Assembly (NCBI RefSeq): GCF_001613935.1
Contig: NZ_LQCI01000023.1
Coordinates: 1-64,000 of the forward strand
DNA: 64,000 nt
Reading direction: 5' to 3'
Source: Amycolatopsis regifaucium
GTDB lineage: Bacteria; Actinomycetota; Actinomycetes; Mycobacteriales; Pseudonocardiaceae
The notes beneath the pieces are model-generated. The model saw only the letters and a program-made list of their open reading frames with translations. It had not been told where the DNA came from and did not search any database. A program made the translations under genes and the position numbers. Each line of letters starts with the position of its first letter. Position 1 is the first letter of the stretch. Below, one piece after another: positions 61,715 through 64,000 of this stretch.

Positions 61715-62899
61715 TTGAACTGGGTTGACATACTGGTGATCCTGCTCGCCCTGCTGGCCGGGGTGTCCGGTGCTTTCCAAGGGGTGATCATCGCCCTCCC
61801 GTCGCTGGTCGGAGTGGTGCTGGGCGCGCTCGCGGGGATCAAGATCGCGCCACTGGTCGTCGAACTGTTCCAGCATCCGGCGGCGAAGGTCGCCTTCGCG
61901 GTCGCGACCGTGGTGTTCCTGGTCGCGCTCGGCGAGACCCTCGGCGTCTGGACCGGGCGGAAGCTGCGCCAGAAGATCAACCCTGACAAGCTTTCCGGCG
62001 TCGACAAGACCCTCGGCGCGGTGGTGCAGGCCGCGGTGGTGTTCGTGGTCGCGTGGCTGATCGCGACGCCGCTCACGGCGGTCTCCGGGGTGCCGGGGCT
62101 CGCGAAGTCGATCAACAGCTCGGTCGTGCTCGGCGAAGTGAACAACGTCATGCCCGAGGTGGCGCAGGGCTTCCCGAGCGAACTGCGCAAACTGCTGGAC
62201 GCGTCCGGCTTCCCGTCCATTGTGGACCCGTTCCAGAAGCCGAACGTCGAGGACACCGGCCCGCCGGACACCGCGCTGCAGGCGAGCGAGATCGTCAAAC
62301 AGGTGCACGGCAGCGTCGTGAAGATCCGGGGCAACGCGACTTCCTGCTCCCGTGCGCTGGAAGGCAGCGGATTCGTCATCGCGCCGCAGCGCGTGATGAC
62401 GAACGCGCACGTCGTCGCGGGCACCGACGAGGTCGCCATCGAGTCCACCTCGGGCAAGTTCGCCGCACGCGTCGTCTACTTCGACCCCGAAGCCGACGTG
62501 GCCGTGCTCGCCGTGCCGAGGCTGCAGGCGGCCGTGCTCCCGCTGGCGCCGCGGGTCGCGCGGGCCGGCGACAACGCGATCGTGCTCGGCTATCCGCTCG
62601 ACGGCCCGTACACCGCGACGCCGGCCAGAGTGCGTGGCCGGATCAACCTGCGCGGACCGGACATCTACGAGGCCAACACCGTGCAGCGCGACGTGTTCAC
62701 CGTGCGCGGGCAGGTCCGCAGCGGTAACTCCGGCGGGCCGATGATCGACCCGGACGGGCAGGTCATCGGGGTGGTCTTCGGCGCGGCCGTCGAGGACCCG
62801 GAGACCGGCTTCACGCTGACTTCGGAACAGGTCAAGGCGGTGGTGGACACGGCTCCGGCGCTGAGCGCGAACACTTCGACCGGTCCCTGCGCGAGTTAG
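61715..62899 (+). CDS. marP: MarP-like membrane serine protease
   Basis: 394 residues: four CvpA-like membrane helices (about 1-125), then a chymotrypsin-fold protease with His232 (TNAHVV), Asp261 (DPEADVAVL) and Ser339 (GNSGGP). Cys211 and Cys392 correspond to the disulfide that controls mycobacterial MarP (Rv3671c), a protease needed for acid and oxidative resistance. TTG start. A GTCCA-NNN-TGGAC site lies at 62215-62227. Confidence 0.92.
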   Translation: MNWVDILVILLALLAGVSGAFQGVIIALPSLVGVVLGALAGIKIAPLVVELFQHPAAKVAFAVATVVFLVALGETLGVWTGRKLRQKINPDKLSGVDKTLGAVVQAAVVFVVAWLIATPLTAVSGVPGLAKSINSSVVLGEVNNVMPEVAQGFPSELRKLLDASGFPSIVDPFQKPNVEDTGPPDTALQASEIVKQVHGSVVKIRGNATSCSRALEGSGFVIAPQRVMTNAHVVAGTDEVAIESTSGKFAARVVYFDPEADVAVLAVPRLQAAVLPLAPRVARAGDNAIVLGYPLDGPYTATPARVRGRINLRGPDIYEANTVQRDVFTVRGQVRSGNSGGPMIDPDGQVIGVVFGAAVEDPETGFTLTSEQVKAVVDTAPALSANTSTGPCAS

Positions 62900-62930
62900 C
62901 CCCTTCTGTCCCGCTAGAGCGGGCTGCCGA

Positions 62931-62989
62931 CGTGAGATGAAGGACGCTTTCATTGCAAAATTTGCAATGAAAGCGTCCTTCATCTCACG
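62931..62989. repeat. Family A palindrome, variant core
   Basis: Perfect 29-base arms (62931-62959, 62961-62989) around one base. The core GGGGCC of other copies is replaced by GGACGC with matching compensatory change in the other arm (GCGTCC), so pairing is kept. It lies between convergent marP and DUF1992 genes. Confidence 0.95.
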
Positions 62990-63006
62990 CGCGGGAGGGG
63001 AACCGG

Positions 63007-63423
63007 TCAGGAGGGCGAAGAGCGGCCCTCCCGCCACTCAGTCAGGACCTCCTCCACGTCCAGCGGCCGTGCCCGCAGCACCGGGCCACCCGCCGGACGC
63101 CGGTGCTCGGCGCGGATCCGTTCGTTCAGGTCTTCGACGATCTCCCGTACCCGCGCCTCGCGACGCACCTTCGCCAAGGTGTCCGGCAGGTCGTCGAGTT
63201 CCTTGGCGATCGCCAGCGACGGCGGCAGCAGCGCCGAAACGTCGTGGCCCTCACCGCGGACCTTGTTCACCACCCAGGCGAGCGCGGTGTCGTCGCCGTT
63301 GGACTTCGGCAGCGGTTTACCCGCTCCGGGCAGGTTGTCGAACTCGCCCTTCGCCTCGGCCGCACTGATCTGCCGGTCGACCCAGGACTCGAACGACACG
63401 CCCGTCGGTTTGCGTTCGGTCAT
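63007..63423 (-). CDS. DUF1992 (DnaJ-homologue C28-like) protein
   Basis: 138 residues. SFESWVDRQISAAEAKGEFDNLPGAGKPLP is the conserved DUF1992 core (positions about 9-38). Otherwise helical and soluble. Function unknown. ATG 63423 overlaps the stop of the upstream hydrolase by four bases, so they are coupled. Confidence 0.88.
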   Translation of the reverse strand: MTERKPTGVSFESWVDRQISAAEAKGEFDNLPGAGKPLPKSNGDDTALAWVVNKVRGEGHDVSALLPPSLAIAKELDDLPDTLAKVRREARVREIVEDLNERIRAEHRRPAGGPVLRARPLDVEEVLTEWREGRSSPS

Positions 63424-64000
63424 GCCTCCAACATACGGAGGAAGTCCAGCAGAGCGCCCGAAGTACGCTCCGGCGCCTCCAGATGCGGGAAGTGCCCGAT
63501 GCCGGGCCAGCGCTCGAGCCGTGCGTCGGGGGCCCAGCGGCGCGACGCAGCCGCGGTCGCGGGCAGGACGCATCGATCGTCTTCGCCGTGCAGTTGCAGC
63601 ACTCGGGCGGCGAAGCGGCCTCGCAGTGCGTCGCTGAACCGGCGACCTTCACCGCGGAACTGGGCGCGGAACGCCCATCGGTAGTACTCGAGCGCGCTGT
63701 GCGGAACCCCTGGCACGAGCATCGCCTGCCGGAACGTCTCCACGGTGTCGGCGAAGTCCGATGTCTTCGTCCACTGTGGTCCGGACCAGGCGCGGAACAG
63801 CTCCTCGACGGCGAGCGCGTCGTCTTTGACCAGCCACTTTTCCGGGGCCATCGGGACCTGGAAACGCAAGAGATGTCCTGACGCGCGCAGCTGCGCCGGT
63901 CGTCGCACGGCGCGGCGCAGCGCCAGCGGATGCGCGCCGCCGAGCACGCTCACCGAGGAGACCAGCCGGGGATGCAACGCGCCCACGGTCCACGCGAGCA
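63420..64000 (-). CDS. Alpha/beta hydrolase, epoxide-hydrolase-like (5' end beyond window)
   Basis: The window holds the last 190 or so codons. Visible are the region after the nucleophile, an acid-containing strand LQLHGEDDRCVLP and the terminal His in GIGHFPHLEAPE. Nucleophile and oxyanion hole lie outside. Position beside marP matches ephE (Rv3670) of mycobacteria. An internal Met at 63986 is not the start, because coding sequence continues to the window edge. Confidence 0.82.
   Translation of the reverse strand, partial: LAWTVGALHPRLVSSVSVLGGAHPLALRRAVRRPAQLRASGHLLRFQVPMAPEKWLVKDDALAVEELFRAWSGPQWTKTSDFADTVETFRQAMLVPGVPHSALEYYRWAFRAQFRGEGRRFSDALRGRFAARVLQLHGEDDRCVLPATAAASRRWAPDARLERWPGIGHFPHLEAPERTSGALLDFLRMLEA

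Overview
The window is high-GC actinobacterial chromosome, most probably Amycolatopsis or another member of the Pseudonocardiales. This is inferred from the GC-rich codons, frequent GTG/TTG starts, a WhiB-type Fe-S regulator, a mycoredoxin-like glutaredoxin, and a gene order from about 43.3 to 64 kb that follows the mycobacterial block metallophosphoesterase - ponA2 - whiB4 - two ArsA-like ATPases - RidA - MBL hydrolase - crp - nth - thioredoxin-like - NUDIX - marP - epoxide hydrolase (Rv3683 down to Rv3670 in M. tuberculosis, from memory). No phage, integrase, complete insertion sequence or CRISPR array was found.

Layout. 0-7.4 kb: a cell-surface glycan locus (UDP-GlcNAc 2-epimerase, two GT2 glycosyltransferases, a flippase-like protein, a DUF6541 membrane protein, DUF2304, a small P-loop kinase). 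7.7-13.5 kb: a complete five-gene Dpp/Opp-type peptide ABC importer. 13.6-18.8 kb: small metabolic and regulatory genes, including a broken SDR gene, an EamA exporter with a divergent LysR regulator, and a TetR regulator divergent from a peroxiredoxin. 18.9-20.8 kb: leuA preceded by a leader peptide with three consecutive Leu codons. 22-25 kb: an XRE regulator with a divergent MFS pump, and a nitroreductase. 25.2-27.5 kb: lysC-asd. 27.6-32.1 kb: a DUF/TPR protein, M48 protease, RtcB and a lipoprotein. 32-38 kb: an MFS transporter, catalase, an esterase, and a redox set (FMN reductase, Ohr, Dps). 38-43 kb: glutamate decarboxylase, small enzymes, an S9 peptidase, a methyltransferase and tRNA-Pro(CGG). 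43.3-64 kb: the mycobacteria-like block, interrupted by extra genes (lipase, hypothetical proteins, a sliding-clamp paralogue, an MFS pump).

The most unusual content is not protein coding. At least three dispersed families of long, nearly perfect palindromes (A, B and C below) occupy almost every convergent gene junction and some tandem junctions. Family B copies sit directly against stop codons or supply them. One family C copy is interrupted by a segment of about 115 bp with 10-bp terminal inverted repeats. Separately, a 13-bp palindrome GTCCA-NNN-TGGAC occurs eight times, always inside genes and often written with rare codons. The leuA attenuator-like leader, the second DnaN-like clamp, a shared operator-like palindrome in front of two paralogous MFS genes, and an unassigned structured region near 58.2 kb are also worth following up.

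Single-base deletions, two of them in short homopolymer runs, disrupt the SDR and lipase genes. They may be genuine decay or assembly errors.
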